From the NCBI RefSeq assembly GCF_000341285.1, contig NW_005178446.1, positions 1 through 64,000 of the forward strand: a stretch of 64,000 nucleotides of DNA, in the 5' to 3' direction. Below are positions 38,162 through 50,542 of the stretch, piece by piece. The position numbers were made by a program, and so were the translations under genes. This stretch comes from Galdieria sulphuraria. Taxonomy: Eukaryota; Rhodophyta; Bangiophyceae; Galdieriales; Galdieriaceae. Positions within the stretch are counted from its first letter, which is position 1. Every line of letters starts with the position of its first letter. The notes under the pieces were generated by a model that was not told where the DNA came from, ran no database searches, and saw only the letters and a program-made list of their open reading frames with translations.

Positions 38162-38395
38162 AAGTGCTTTCAAAGAAAACCTAACTATCCAACCACTGCC
38201 ATACCTGTGGCGAGGACTCTGACACGTCGTGAACAGCGGACAAAAACTGTCTTTCAGGATAGTTATGACGAAGCACAGAATTCTACACAAGATACCGTTA
38301 GTTTCCCACTTTTTGAACGAAACTGTTGTCCACCAACCCTTTCCCAAAGACCCGGCCTACATAAGAACGGATGGCTGTGGTTTCTACCGCCATAA

Positions 38396-38687
38396 AAGTC
38401 CTTTCGGAAAATATTCGAACAACAGAGAGTCTTCCTGTATACACTAGATGAAAAGCTTATACTCAAGGGAACACCAGTAAAATTCAGGCAACGCTGTTTT
38501 CCCATCTTGCTCCAAGTTCAATACGAGGAATCCTCCTTTCCTACAAATATTATCACAAAACCGGCACCGTTAATCCAAGCCGCTCATTCAGACTCTTCGG
38601 ACTTGTATGGCTTAAGCACACATGGCTTACAAAATACATTTCGAAACTTGTGCGCAAATAATACTTTCCAATATAGCACATCATAAT
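38396..38687 (+). CDS. Unassigned open frame, possible 3' exon of an unknown gene
   Basis: An open stretch of 96 codons follows TAA 38393-38395 and ends TAA 38685-38687. It has no ATG, so it would have to be a spliced 3' exon. It reads like protein (VFLYTLDEKLILKGTPVKF ... CFPILLQVQYEESS), with no family recognised. A 51-nt GT..AG intron ending just before GTCTTC would join it in phase to an open frame upstream (about 38138-38370, ending LHKNGWL). That upstream frame overlaps possible 5' exons of the RRM gene on the other strand, so at most one of the two models is right there. Confidence 0.3.
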
Positions 38688-38899
38688 GACATTTAGAAAT
38701 GCGTCGATATAAGTAAATGAATTGGTGTATTTTTACATATGAGCATATGATTTCCAATATGTGAAAGGGTCATTCTGCGTGACTCACATTCTCCCATTCA
38801 ACTAGAAAAGATTGAAAAGCAACTTTTTCATTCACAATAGATACGCATCAACAAATTGTTACAAACAAAGGACTTATTCTGTATGCTCTAAAGGTACTA

Positions 38900-39850
38900 C
38901 TAGTCTGTTTTATTTGAATATACATCGGAATAAGAAGCAACCACCAGGCGTAAAAATAAAACCAAAAGAATTCCTGTCGCCGAACCTGCAATATGACCTA
39001 TATGGTTGACAGCAACAGCAGTCCACTTATGTGAACTACTGGAAGCTGCAAGGCGCACTTCTCTTCCAAGTATCTGATAAACATATTGTCCAAGGATCAA
39101 AAATTCTAAAAGTCTTTTCCAATTCCATGAAAACCGCGTTAAAACGCAAATAGTAAACAAACCAAATACAGCACCACTTGCTCCAACAGAAACGGAGTGT
39201 TTAGGTAATACCATCCAACTCAATAATGCTGATCCAAAGGCACAAATACAATAGCTCATTATGATTCCAAATGCTCCTTCTTCTTCTTCTACGAGTTTAC
39301 CAAAAATCAAAAGAAAAAAAAGGTTATTTGATAAATGTGCCCAGGACTCGTGACAGAAAGAATAAGTCACAAACTGCCACCAGCGTGGCCCACTATGTGT
39401 CAAAACTAGCAAGGCAAGTAAGTTTGGCCAAATAAAGCGACTTGCAACAAATAATAACAAGTTCACGAGTATAAGAACAAAAACACCCCATTCCGACGTA
39501 TTACGTGCAAGCTTTTGGAGAGTTCATAAGAATACAAAGCATCGAGGTTCTTCACTTACTGGCCAGTTGGAAGACTGAATCCTTACGGTTTTTCCTAAAC
39601 TGACAGCCCTCATTTGTGGTTTATCTCCTTCTACAGGAACCTGGTTATCCGGTTTATGTTGGACAGCAGCTAGTAGAAAAGCGTCCTGTCGTTGTCCATC
39701 AGCTTTCCATTGTCTCCTTAATATATCGTCCTTCTGATTCTTTCGTGCTCTATTTTGGCGAATATTCAAAAGGCAACGTATGCAACCAGTTCTGGAAAAT
39801 GAAGTCTTTACTTGTGGTATAAAGTGACTGGCACCGGTGAACCACAACAT
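38900..39850 (-). CDS. Rhomboid intramembrane protease, probably organellar
   Basis: Exons 39850-39560 and 39511-38900 with a 48-nt intron give 300 residues. The catalytic serine lies in SVGASGAVFGLF and the catalytic histidine in NHIGHIAGSATG; the helix-2 motif is SFCHESWAHLSNNLFFL. Six hydrophobic segments fit the family. About 100 basic N-terminal residues (Arg/Lys/Gln-rich) without acidic clusters suggest a plastid or mitochondrial targeting peptide, similar to plant RBL10-type plastid rhomboids. Rhomboids cut transmembrane helices within the membrane. The start is the first ATG of exon 1; the frame extends upstream to 39901 without ATG. The active-site residues are intact, so it is likely active. 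Confidence 0.85.
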
Positions 39851-40023
39851 AAAGCCTTTGCAGAACGAAAGGGTTGTGAAACAATGTGAATGACTTCTCA
39901 AAAGCGCCCCAACACATCCAATTTATTCGAACCCTAAAAGTATCGATACATCATTATCATCGAGACTTTGAAATTCCAAAAACTATTCTACACTTCATTT
40001 GAACGCTGTTATTCACAATCTAT

Positions 40024-41805
40024 TCATTGCAAATAGTCCTTCAGACAACTCTCAACGGTAGAATTTCTCAGTTTTGTGATGCCACTCAACAATAGTTGTC
40101 GAACCCTCTCCCTGCTACACGACATAATTCTCCCGCACTCCTCCAGAGATCGAAATTGTCCATCTCGGAGGCCATATCTCAAAAGTAATGCCCTCGTTTC
40201 CATAGGACAAAGGTATTCCTGTAACACTTTAAAAAGGTCCGCACGCAACAAACACTCTGCCAGGTTTTCTTCTGTACATTCCCTGCTATCTGCCACACAA
40301 TACACAGCCCCCTTACCCAGACGTCCACTATCTTCTAACAACTCTCCTAACCTTTCCAATGAAACAGGTTGGTTAGTAACAGCCTACAAATTAGACATAA
40401 GGAGGTGCACAATATGAAAAAGAATACGGAAATACCTCTATACAAAAGCGAAGACGGGAACTTGAGACACCAAGTAACGAGCAGACTTCACTCTCACTTG
40501 GTACTTTCTTCTTACTTTCCAGTTCGACTGCGACTTTTTTCGACTGATTGAAAAGAGCAAGAACCTTGGCAGGCACTCTAACGGAGCGATTGTATTCATT
40601 TAGATATTTGGATATGCTGGCGCGAATCCACCACGTCGCAAACGTTGAGAACCTCCAACCATAAGAAGGGTCGAATTTGTCAGTGGCTTGGATCAAACCT
40701 AGGATGCCTTCTTGTATCAAATCTACTAACTGCACAGGTTTGTGAAAGTTCTTATTAGAATCGTGAGCGAAACGTGAGGCAATGGAATGGACAAGTCTTA
40801 GATTGGCAGTAATAAGTTTTTCCTTCGCATTGTTTCCAAGTATAATGGCGTCATGTAGATCTTGTACGGACTAAAAAAATGTCAATTACCTTTCAAACAT
40901 TATCATTGCTTTATATAGCCTTACCATTCCTGCTCTTATAGCCCATTCTTCTAGAGACAATTTTCTACCGAATTTCTGCATCATTCTAAGTGAGGCTTTA
41001 TTTAGGTATCCAAAATGGATCAAGAATTGGAGCCTTACCTTTGTTGTATATCAATCAACCGTGTTTGTTTCTTCAGGTAGTTTGCAAGCTCTGCTTCTTC
41101 TTCTTGACTTAAGAGGCGGCTTTTATCGATGGCATGAATGTATCCATCTGAAAAAAGAAACTGGGCATGTCCATTGTTATAAGACTTCTTGTAAGACTCG
41201 TCTTCTTCCTGAGCAGCTTTTACGACTTGTGAATTTCTAGATGTCTGTTCTTTGTGGACTTTCTTCTTGATATTCCACGCCTTCGACTGAGAGTTTGGCT
41301 TTCTACTTGTGGCAGCTGTCGAACGAATTTTTTTGCTCTTCAAGGGGTTGGAATTCGTGTGGAGCGGCGTTGTGGCTTTCTTGGCACCCTTCAGAGATTC
41401 TTGACTTTCGCACAACTTTGAAGACTTTGTATTTTCGGACTCTCCCTGGTCATGGTAACATTTTACTGTTGTTGATATAGGAGTTTCAGGTTTCCTTTTT
41501 TGAGACCCAGCTCCCCAGCTGAAACCTTTGTTCAAAGTGTGTTTTGTCTTTTTCCTCTCTTCTCTGTTCTTAGTGGACACAAGAGAATTCGTTGGAACAA
41601 GAGCTCCGAGAGTTGTGCCACCCAACAGGCAGTTTGCCTTGTCTATCTTGCAGTCACCAGTTACGATAACCGTTGTAGTCTTTGATAATTTTCTGTTTTT
41701 TCTTCCGAAAGAATTCTTATGATGCACCACTAGAGAGATTTTATCGCAACTCACTGGCTTGGTAGGCAACTTGAAGAGAACACCTTGAGCACAAGTAAAC
41801 GCCAT
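40024..41805 (-). CDS. Nuclear-encoded plastid RNA polymerase sigma-70 factor
   Basis: Four exons, 41805-41039, 40985-40925, 40870-40436 and 40383-40024, give 540 residues. About 230 Lys/Ser/Thr-rich N-terminal residues form a transit peptide plus variable region. Then come region 1.2 (SRLLSQEEEAELANYLKKQ), region 2 (EKLITANLRLVHSIA, VDLIQEGILGLIQATDKFDP, FSTFATWWIRASI), region 3, and region 4 with the helix-turn-helix around SLEECGRIMSCSRERVRQL. It would direct the plastid-encoded bacterial-type polymerase to promoters. Introns are 52-54 nt. Region 4 is somewhat divergent in the GLRDGQ part, but the recognition helix is kept. Confidence 0.9.
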
Positions 41806-42333
41806 CGTTATCAAGCTACTATTTATAAACAGAATGCCAGGAAACTTGACTACAGAACGTTTACAGATACAACAACTGCTAGCTATGTATACAATGAGTG
41901 AAATAAATATCACAATTCAAAATGAGCCATATACAAATGTGTGCACTGGGATAGTCAATAATCTCCAAATGATTGGTTACACCAACAATCGAAGAAAATC
42001 CAATGGGCGAAGAATAATTGAGAGCCACACGATTGGAAATGAAAGGTTTACTAACGAACAAGAGAGAGAGATATTTTCTCGAGTTATACAACACGACACA
42101 TCACTAGAAAAAATGAAATACTAGGACAGACGAGAATATGAAAAGGGTATCTTCTCTCAAAATGGCCATAAAGGGAAGCTTGAATATACTCATACGATAA
42201 GTCATAGATCTGGCCACCTTACGGCCCTCCAAAAATATGAGCTTCCATTTGTCCGATGACTGGAATGATCCTCCGTTTAAAAAAACTTCCGGATAACGCG
42301 CATTCTATAAAGATGAAAGGGTAATACGCTCTT
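41806..42333. other. Intergenic
   Basis: 528 bases upstream of the sigma-factor ATG and downstream of the DXD glycosyltransferase stop. Short open frames here have no recognisable content; promoter elements were not identified. Confidence 0.4.
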
Positions 42334-43526
42334 CTATTGGACTACGCTAGAGTATTCGACGAATTCAAGATGCTGCCTTTCGTCAAACTCGTATATAAAA
42401 TCTGTTAGTAAACGATGAAAAACACCGTGGCCAGAGACTATATCTTGTACCGTGAAATTTTCCCAACCGTGTTTGAACTCGGCTCCCCAAAAGTGAACAG
42501 CATAGTGACCGTCGTAAAAATTGCGACCGAGGTCTCTATAATAAAGTTCTTCGATACCTTCTTCTGTCCATAAAGGATCAAAAAAAGCTGTATGATTCAG
42601 TACACATATGGAATCACTCATTTCAAAAGACATAATTTTGGGTAAACGAACAGAAAACCAATTCCACACAAAGTCATTAAAATGTCGATATTCTAGGAAC
42701 CATTGTAGAAGGAAAGAAGAAGAAGAATGTGCGACAATGACTGCGTTAGCTAGTCCGATAAAGCCATCCAGTCCTTCTTGACCCAAAACCATAGGAAAAT
42801 GTCGTAACTCATCGAAGCTTTTCAATGGGAAGACGTCCATGTCCTTCAAAACTTTGAGACTCATGCGATACAGGATCGGACAATTGACTCACCAAATAGA
42901 TACCACCATATTTGAGCAACATTTCTAAACGTACAACATCCGCCTTATGAGCAACATGATTGAGTGGCTTCCCAAATACCTGTAAAGGTGACTAGCAAAC
43001 TTCAATAGAATTGACAAAACTCTTCGTGAGCTTACCGCAACTTGATTCAACACCAAATATGGCTTTGTACGTTCCCACCACGTGCCATTGGGTAAATAGT
43101 GATAGTGAAAATAAACCTTTTCAGGTCGTACTCTTCGTATAGTCGCTAGTACAATCAGATGCTCAACTATACCAAAAGGTGGATTTTTCTCCAACCCATA
43201 TACAAAGTGAACAATATTTGGCACCATCTCCGAAGACGGGGTCATATAATTCTTACAGATGCCTTTCGAGTTGTCATAATAGACTTGATTGGTTCCCGAA
43301 ATGGGAACAATTAGGTCTATGTTAAGGCAGGCCGTTAGTAACGTGGTTTAGTTAGTTCAACAAGAGACTTTGGCTTACGGTGGAGTCTACTGACTATCCT
43401 AAGTTGATATAAAATAAATGAGTATAGTATGACTGGAAATAACCACTTCATAGGATTTCTTGAAAGGTCAACAAGGGAGGTGAACGTATTACAACAATGT
43501 GTAGTCCAACTCTCCTTCATTAGCAT
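42334..43526 (-). CDS. Golgi-type DXD glycosyltransferase (Gly_transf_sug family)
   Basis: Four exons, 43526-43379, 43316-43036, 42979-42893 and 42843-42334, give 341 residues. A type II signal anchor is at residues 26-45 (MKWLFPVILYSFILYQLRIV). The fold starts with VPNIVHFVYGLEK. The nucleotide-sugar site is ADVVRLEMLLKYGGIYLDMD, whose DMD is split by a 49-nt intron. The C-terminal half contains VAHSSSSFLLQW and AVHFWGAEFKHGW. Relatives include alpha-1,4-galactosyl- and mannosyl-transferases such as Och1 and A4GALT; donor and acceptor are not determinable. It is divergent from the sugar porter next door. Confidence 0.82.
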
Positions 43527-43847
43527 TTTTTTTGGGTCAATCTAAATTTTTCCATTTGCCGTTTTTGCTTTCTTGACTCTGTTAAATAAAAAGACTGTGT
43601 TCCTTATATATATTCAAATTAGATTGTGAATAATAGAATGCAAAAGGAAATAATGCTCAATAGTTATCCTAGTGAAGTCTGTTGGATTCTATCTAATTGT
43701 AGAAAGCAGAAATTGATAAGAGATTGAACACAAATCTTGTGAAACAGATGATGATGGAAACTCAAGCAACGATGTGAATGAAAAGCTCAGCGACTTGGAG
43801 TTTCGACGTTGGGCAGAGAGAAATTGTGAAAAATATCTTTTTCTATC
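43527..43847. promoter_or_regulatory. Divergent promoter region, glycosyltransferase and sugar porter
   Basis: 321 bases between head-to-head ATGs; AT-rich, with CCTTATATATATTC near 43597 as a possible TATA element. Nothing more specific is seen. Confidence 0.35.
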
Positions 43848-45409
43848 ATGCGCTGGTTCTCTACTGAAAATATAACAACTCGTCTCTATGTACTTAGTTT
43901 GGTGGTTGCGTTTGGTGGCTGCACTGTCGGAATAGATATTTCACTTGTTAATGGTGCACAGATGTTCTTTGTGTCTCGTTTTCATTTGAACGATTCTTTG
44001 CACGGCCTAACCAGTGCAGCAACGCTAATTGGAGCAGTGATTGGTTCCTTTATGTAAGATGCTATAGCTATTGTTTTAGAGATATCATATAGGATAGGTC
44101 TTCGATTATCAACCTTTTCTTAGGGAGGAAGGGAGCCATGTTTGTCGCCTCATTTGTAGCAGTAGGAGCAGGGTTGATAGAGGCATTGGCTAATGTATGG
44201 GGTGTGTTATTATTTGCTAGAATTTTCCTGGGGACTTCTTTTGGAATTTACAGTGCTACCATTCCAATTTATTTATCTGAAAGTGCTCCAGCTGTAGTAA
44301 GAGGTGCTTTGACTGCTATCTATCAGCTTTCCCTTACTTTTGGACTATTTTTTGGCTCGATTGCAGATGCAGCATTTGTCCAAGTTGATAATGGCTGGAG
44401 ACTTATGTTAGGATCAGTTATTGTTCCTCCTTTTTGTTGTCTAATTGGTCTTATTTTCACACCAGAGTCTCCGAGGTGGTTGATATTCAAGAGGAAGGAA
44501 GCAGAGGCGTTCCAATGTCTTTTAAAATTGCGAAAAACGGAAACAGAAGCACTTGAGGATTTATCACGTATCAAAGATTCCACGATGATAGATTCACAAC
44601 GAGATACTTGGTACCAAGTATTGAAAAAGATATTGATGACCAAACGTATTAGACGTGCAGTTTCTGTGGGAATCTTTTTACAAGTTGCACGACAACTATC
44701 TGGAGTGAATGCGATGTCTTATTACATCGACATTGTTTTAAGAAAGGCAGGCTTGTCCATTTCCACGACTATCTATATAAGTGTTGCTTATATGTTTGGC
44801 ACCGTATTATTTACATTACCATTATTCTGGATTGTGGATAGATTGGGGAGAAGAATCCTTTTGGTTGCCACTATGCCTGTCATTTCCCTCATGTTGTTAT
44901 TGATTGGTTTTTCCTTTTATGGAAATGAGCACATTCGCATATCCTTATGCCTTGTGGGATTCTTTATCATGCGTGCATTTTTTAGTCCTGGTTTAGGTCC
45001 TGTCAGTTGGATCATTACTTCAGAAATATTTCCATTACAAGTTCGAGCAGAATGTCTCGCTATTGTATCTTTTGCTAGTTATGCCTTCAACTTTGTCATT
45101 TCTTTTGCATTTCCGGATATGCTAAGTCAGATGAAAGCCCAAGGAGCATTTTCATTCTTCTCAGGTTTTACTTTGTTGAGTTGGATTATTTTTTTTCTAT
45201 ACGTACCAGAAACCAAAGGAATAGAATTGGAAAGTGTAGAGCAGTTATTTGAAAAGCCTTGGAGTGAGTATTCCCGTAAACATATTCAACAAGCTGCCGA
45301 GTTTTTATCTTGTAGAAGAAAGAAGGCGTCTTGTATAGATATGATTCAGTCATCGAGCTCCGAAAGGACCGCTTCCATCAATGAAAAGGAAAGGAAAGCA
45401 GAAGAATAG
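43848..45409 (+). CDS. MFS sugar porter
   Basis: Exons 43848-44053 and 44098-45409 with a 44-nt intron give 505 residues and 12 predicted membrane segments. Sugar-porter signatures: LGRKGAMFVA after TM2, TPESPRWLIFKR before the central loop, QVARQLSGVNAMSYY in TM7, DRLGRRILL, and FLYVPETKGIELESVEQLF at the end. The intron acceptor at 44097 is chosen because later AGs at 44123 break the LGRKG motif. The exact sugar or polyol is unknown. Such porters are numerous in Galdieria, which grows heterotrophically on many sugars and polyols. The hydrophilic C-terminal tail is Lys/Ser-rich. Confidence 0.9.
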
Positions 45410-45667
45410 TATACTCAACTTGGCTCAACATCGATCATTCTGGTGAAACATATGAAAGAAACGCCAACTTCCCAGCCATATCTTTGATATTTCGAAACAT
45501 CTCATTTGAATATTGATATACATTGTAAGCATTCCTATGCTTATGATACATATTTAGGGAAGAGTTCTGAGCATTCTTTTTTGAAAACCCGTTATCGTCT
45601 TCCTCATAAGAGAAGTATGATAATAAAATGAAAAGGTTTTGAGGCGGGAAATTGGTTTCTTTTGACA

Positions 45668-47211
45668 ATGGTGAAAGGAGGGGGGAATGTGACTACGCCA
45701 CTTTCAAAGTCTTTAACTATCCTTTTTCTTATATTAGCTGTATATATGTGTAGTACCGAGTTGTATATAAGGAAAGGAATATTTAAGAACACATCGAGTT
45801 CCGTTCCACTCAGTTTCTTCCCTAGTTACTATGATGAAAACTTGCTGGAAGCTGAACCTAGTTTTACAACGGATGAACCTCTCAACATTTCTCTCTTATG
45901 GTTAGCTCCTTTCAAAGTAAGTATTCTTTGTCTATATTTTTTGGTGATGCCCAAACTTGCTTTTAGAGTGGTTCGGGTTATGGTATAGAAGCAACAGGTT
46001 TTGTCCAATCAATCGAAAGTGATATATCTCATTTGAATATTTTCCAGTGGGGTGAATTTGAAAGCGCGAGTTATTTAAACACGTTGGATAGAGATACTCG
46101 TGGACTTCTCGATCGTTTATGGAGTGCAACAAGCCAAGTACAACCATTAGTGAACTATTTACAAGCTGCAGCAGATGGCTCACTTCCTATCAACTCTCAA
46201 GAACCTTCCAAAAAGTTCGATATTTTGATTGCTCATATTCATCCTGGAGGATGGCTTGATCAGTTGAAAGAAATGGGCCAGTATCGAATTGGAAGAACCA
46301 TGTTTGAAACGGACAGAATTCCAGATGGTTGGATCGATCGTTTTTATTCCACTATGCATGAATTGTGGGTTCCTAGTAGTTTTACACAAAATCAATTTAT
46401 AGCTGCTGGTTTAGAACCTTCTCGAATTCAGGTTATTCCGCAACCATTAGAACGTTTTTTATTTCACACTTGTAATCAATCCCTTCATGAGCCAACTTTT
46501 GTAGTTCCTAAAGCTTGGCGCTCTACTTTCCACACATGTCATGAAGATGACTTTGTATTTCTTTCCATTTTCAAATGGGAGCCACGAAAAGGAGTTGAGT
46601 TCCTATTGGATGCATATTTTCATGAATTCCGATCCACCGATCATGTCTGTTTGGTGATATTGACCAGTTTTCGACAGGTTACTGAAAGTCAAACAACTAT
46701 CGATCATTTGGTGGAATCCATTGCTAGAAATATTTCATCTCAGTTTCCCAGATATTGGCTTATTCCTTCCACTGTATCTCCTAATGATATGGCATCTTTG
46801 TATTTATCAGCAGATGCGTTTGTTTTACCTAGTAGAGGTGAAGGTTGGGGTCGACCTTTGATGGAAGCCATGGCTTGTGGTTTACCAGTGATTGGTACAG
46901 GTTGGGGTGCTCCACTAACATTTATGAATGAAGACAACTCTTTTCCTATTCCAGTTGAAAAGTGGGATCGTATTCATCCGGGACAAGGTTTAGATGAACC
47001 TTTTTGGGGACACTTCTGGGCAGTGCCTGATGTACAAAAACTTAGACAAATAATGAGAAATGTAATGGAAAAGCCATTGCAGGCCAAAGCAAAAGCGAGA
47101 AAAGGACAAGAAGAAGTTTTACAAAAGTATCAACCGAATACAATCAAAAAAAGGGTATTGGGGAGACTGGTGCAAATCATGTCCAACAATATATCGGAGT
47201 CCATTCGATGA
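45668..47211 (+). CDS. GT4-family glycosyltransferase with signal anchor
   Basis: Exons 45668-45916 and 45967-47211 with a 50-nt intron give 497 residues. A single N-terminal hydrophobic segment (LTILFLILAVYMCSTELYI) suggests a type II membrane or secreted protein. The GT-B C-terminal lobe has FLSIFKWEPRKGVEFLLDAY and the nucleotide-binding EX7E motif in SRGEGWGRPLMEAMACGLPV. The acceptor is unknown; location in the secretory pathway suggests glycoprotein or cell-wall glycan synthesis. It lies next to a DXD transferase, a sugar porter and STT3, but their mixed orientation argues against a functional cluster. Confidence 0.83.
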
Positions 47212-47257
47212 GAAAGTTGCCAACTTCACATCTTTTCTTGCTATAGCTAACCCAATA

Positions 47258-49622
47258 CTAACCAATATTGGGCAAATCCTTCACATGATAAATGCGAACC
47301 AACCAGTTACGACTGGTAAATGCCTCTTCAAAATAACGGAGCTTGAATTTCTTTTTCGCTATAACTTCACCTCGGACCTTATCATAACCTGCTGGATTTC
47401 CACGATCAAACTGAACTTCACCAAATCGATAATAACAAAGCTTATACATCAAGGACTCCACTAGAGCTGGACCTGCTCCTTCACCCACACGATAATTTCC
47501 ATCTGCGGTAAGATATGCACTTTCATCCACCGTCGAATCAACCGAATGTGAAATTCGAATCGGCCATAGAAACCTATACACAAAATAAGTCCGTTTCTTC
47601 CTATCACCATCTTACTTAACTTGTTGATATCATCTGAACTATATCCCAATGCACCACCAAATATGACCAACACATAATCGACATCCAACTTTTTGCATAT
47701 TTGAAAAGCCTTTCTTTCTGGTGAATTCAAGACTCTTCCAACTGTCGCAATATGAGAATTATTCCATGTATTGTTATCTACAATAACAGTTCGATTGGCA
47801 AATCCCGATATTTGATATCCATAATCCCACCTACAATTTTTATATATCGTCAATCATTCTATTCAAATGACCTATTCGTCAGAAACTTACCAACTCAATA
47901 TCTTAGCATCTACTTTGGTATTGTATCGCAACCAACTACTACGCTTCACTGGAAAGCAACAAAGAAAACGCGTTCACCAAAGCAACAAAGAAAACTCATA
48001 TACAAAGGAAGGTTCTGAACACGCAATACGAAGCCGAACCAAACACAATGACGCGCAGAAGCAAACAATAACAACAACGAACCACCCAGAAGAAAACAAT
48101 ACCAACACTTCCAACCACCCAAAAGAATATAAGTCAACACCCGAATCAAGACAATAGAATCTCCTGACGACCCCAATCCAAGACGATGCCACTCCTTTTA
48201 TTTCACTCCATTGAGACTCATCCTTCTTTTGTTCCCATTTTCGTAATTGTGCAACATTAGGAACCAACAATTTGGAAAATGCTATTCCACTTAACACACA
48301 AGCAGCTGGTGCCAATACCAACATCAATCGGACCATAACTCCAGCAAAATAGGCAGCAAAACTTCCATAAAGAATCAAAAATATCACGCCATCGTTTACA
48401 TTTTGGAAACAAAAGTAAATACCTGCTGGTACCAACATACTAAGAATATGAAGATCAAAGAAATAAGAACCCCATGCAGTTGGTTGATGTTCAGCAACGG
48501 AAGCAATGATTGGAATATGTTTAGAAGCATAAGTCGGATCCAACAAGGAATAGAAACGACCTGTCCAAGGACCCAAATAGCCAGTAGCGGTTGCTAGAAA
48601 AGCTGCCAACATGAACATGGCACCTACAGCCAAAAAGAATATTCTATAAAGGGTGACAAATACATCTCTGGGAACCAACGAACGAATCCAGTTCACAAAG
48701 CAGTAACATTGTAAGAATACAAAGACTATCAAAGCACCCATATGCTCGGAACTTTGAACTGCTTGAAACCCTACAAAGCGTATTTGCATCGATAAGAGTG
48801 TTCCGATGACATAAAAAGTAGAATATGCCACATATAATCGTTGAGAATATCTTCCACAAAGAATCAACACCAATACATAGATTGGATAAATATTTGTGAT
48901 AAATACATAACCACCCCATGAGGCAACCATATAAAGGTAAGCTAAACAAGTCAATCCTGACCAAAACAAGGAACCCGTGTGTACACTTTTGACGATCAGA
49001 AAGAAACAAAGTATCATAGCAGTGATTGCCACACATTCGTTATCATAACTTCCCGCAACTGATCTTGAAAGGTATCCTGGAACCATAGCGATGAAGCAAG
49101 CTGCGAATAATCCTGCTGTAGTGTCTGAGACTTGCTTTGTGAAGAAATAAGTGACAATATTGGTAAAGCAGGAGAAAAGTGGAGCCATCATCACACACAC
49201 ATCCTTAATATCCACTGGGAATGTCAAAGCGTGTAAGATGTGATAGATGGTAGCTGCAGAATACATGATTCCCTTCACAATCAACTCAGTCATAAACCAT
49301 CAATAGTCGAGACAATTCAACTTACTGGATAAACAGTACCCCCCACAATCCTTCCCAAAGGATACCAACTAGCCGAGTCAAACCAATTCCAAAACTCAAA
49401 AGTTCCTTGTTCCACAAGAACTTTGGTGGCTCGAAAGTTGAACCAAGGATCAAACTCGTGGATGATGCTTTCATATCTGATCACCGCAAAGAGACGAATA
49501 CAGAAGGACACACAACACGCAATCAAAAGTACAGCAAACCGAAAAAGTAACTGTTGTTGTTGTTTGGTTGATAACCCAATAGTTCTCGTGTAGTTTATGG
49601 ATAGTTGTGTTGGCATTCCCAT
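47258..49622 (-). CDS. STT3: Oligosaccharyltransferase catalytic subunit STT3
   Basis: The first exon is 49622-49326, then 49272 to about 48000; the last two exons are 47830-47621 and 47573-47258. It transfers the lipid-linked glycan to Asn in NXS/T in the ER lumen. Visible motifs: [19 protein letters not shown] (first DXD), GGTVYP joined by the intron to [40 protein letters not shown] (SVSE loop), [15 protein letters not shown] with its first Trp completed across intron 47831-47890, [10 protein letters not shown], and [16 protein letters not shown]. The junction between EPSFV (about 48015) and WLRYNT (about 47930) is unresolved, and the usual DDFREAY before WLR is not seen. About 750 residues. 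Confidence 0.87.
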
Positions 49623-49792
49623 CCAATCATACACAATAGAGCAACCAAAGAAATAAGAAAACTCATACAAGAGAGGATGGAAGGATTTTAAAATAATCAA
49701 GTGCTTATTTTCTATTTATTATTATATAAATATTATCTCTATGGAATCTTGACTCTTCCACTTTATATTTGTTCTTGTTGAATTATTTTTAT

Positions 49793-50527
49793 ATGAAATC
49801 CCACATGTCTGTTTTACAACCTATTGTAGCACCTTCCATATTATCAGCTGACTTTGCAAGACTTGCAGAAGAGTGTAAACAAGTACTAGATGCTGGAGCA
49901 GATTGGCTTCACGTGGATATTATGGATGGAAACTTTGTAGACAACTTGACTATTGGTCCTCCAGTTGTCAAAAGTCTAAGAAATCACACCAGTGCTTATT
50001 TCGACTGTCACTTGATGGTAATGGATCCAATGAAGTGGGTCCAAGTATTGAGCAGTGTTGGAGCTTCTGGTTATACTTTCCATTTGGAAGCTGTAGAACC
50101 CGATCCCCAGAACTGGACTAGAGCTTCGGAGAAGGTGATTGCACTTTGTAAAGATATTCGGCGTTGTGGTATGAAAGTGGGTATTTCTATCAAACCGAAT
50201 ACACCTTGGCAAGCATTAGAGCCTTATCTATCGGCTGGTTGGGTGGATATGGTGTTGGTCATGACAGTAGAGCCTGGTTTTGGAGGACAAAAGTTTATAC
50301 CAGAAACAGTATCCAAAGTAGCCTTTCTTCGAAAACGATTTCCAGAATTGAATATTGAAGTAGATGGAGGAATCGCACCCAATACTATTGAGCAAGTAGC
50401 CAAAGCTGGCGCCAATATTGCAGTTGCTGGTAGTGCCATTTTTGGTTCCGAGGATAGAAACAAAGTCATTTCTATTTTGAAACAAACCTTGTATGAAGGA
50501 ATCCATACAAGTGGTTCCCTTGAATAA
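49793..50527 (+). CDS. RPE: Ribulose-phosphate 3-epimerase
   Basis: A single exon of 244 residues from ATG 49793 (a second ATG is at 49805). The TIM-barrel epimerase motifs are complete: APSILSADFARL, WLHVDIMDGNFV, DCHLMVMDP, YTFHLEA, GISIKPNTP, VLVMTVEPGFGGQKF, IEVDGGI and AGSAIFG. Metal ligands (His and Asp in VDIMDG and CHLMV, plus the EVDGG Asp) are present. It interconverts ribulose-5-phosphate and xylulose-5-phosphate in the pentose phosphate pathway. There is no transit peptide, so it is the cytosolic form. It is divergent from STT3, with about 170 bp between ATGs. Confidence 0.95.
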   Translation: MKSHMSVLQPIVAPSILSADFARLAEECKQVLDAGADWLHVDIMDGNFVDNLTIGPPVVKSLRNHTSAYFDCHLMVMDPMKWVQVLSSVGASGYTFHLEAVEPDPQNWTRASEKVIALCKDIRRCGMKVGISIKPNTPWQALEPYLSAGWVDMVLVMTVEPGFGGQKFIPETVSKVAFLRKRFPELNIEVDGGIAPNTIEQVAKAGANIAVAGSAIFGSEDRNKVISILKQTLYEGIHTSGSLE

Positions 50528-50542
50528 CGAGTCGAGTTATTT

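Noticed and set aside
47930-48180. Strong base skew (plus strand almost free of T) as a possible non-coding element
   Set aside because: On the minus strand it encodes a hydrophobic membrane helix of STT3, which explains the T-rich coding strand.
43527-50527. Functional cluster of sugar/glycan genes
   Set aside because: Two glycosyltransferases, a porter, STT3 and RPE are neighbours but lie in mixed orientation, with different pathways and no shared regulation visible.
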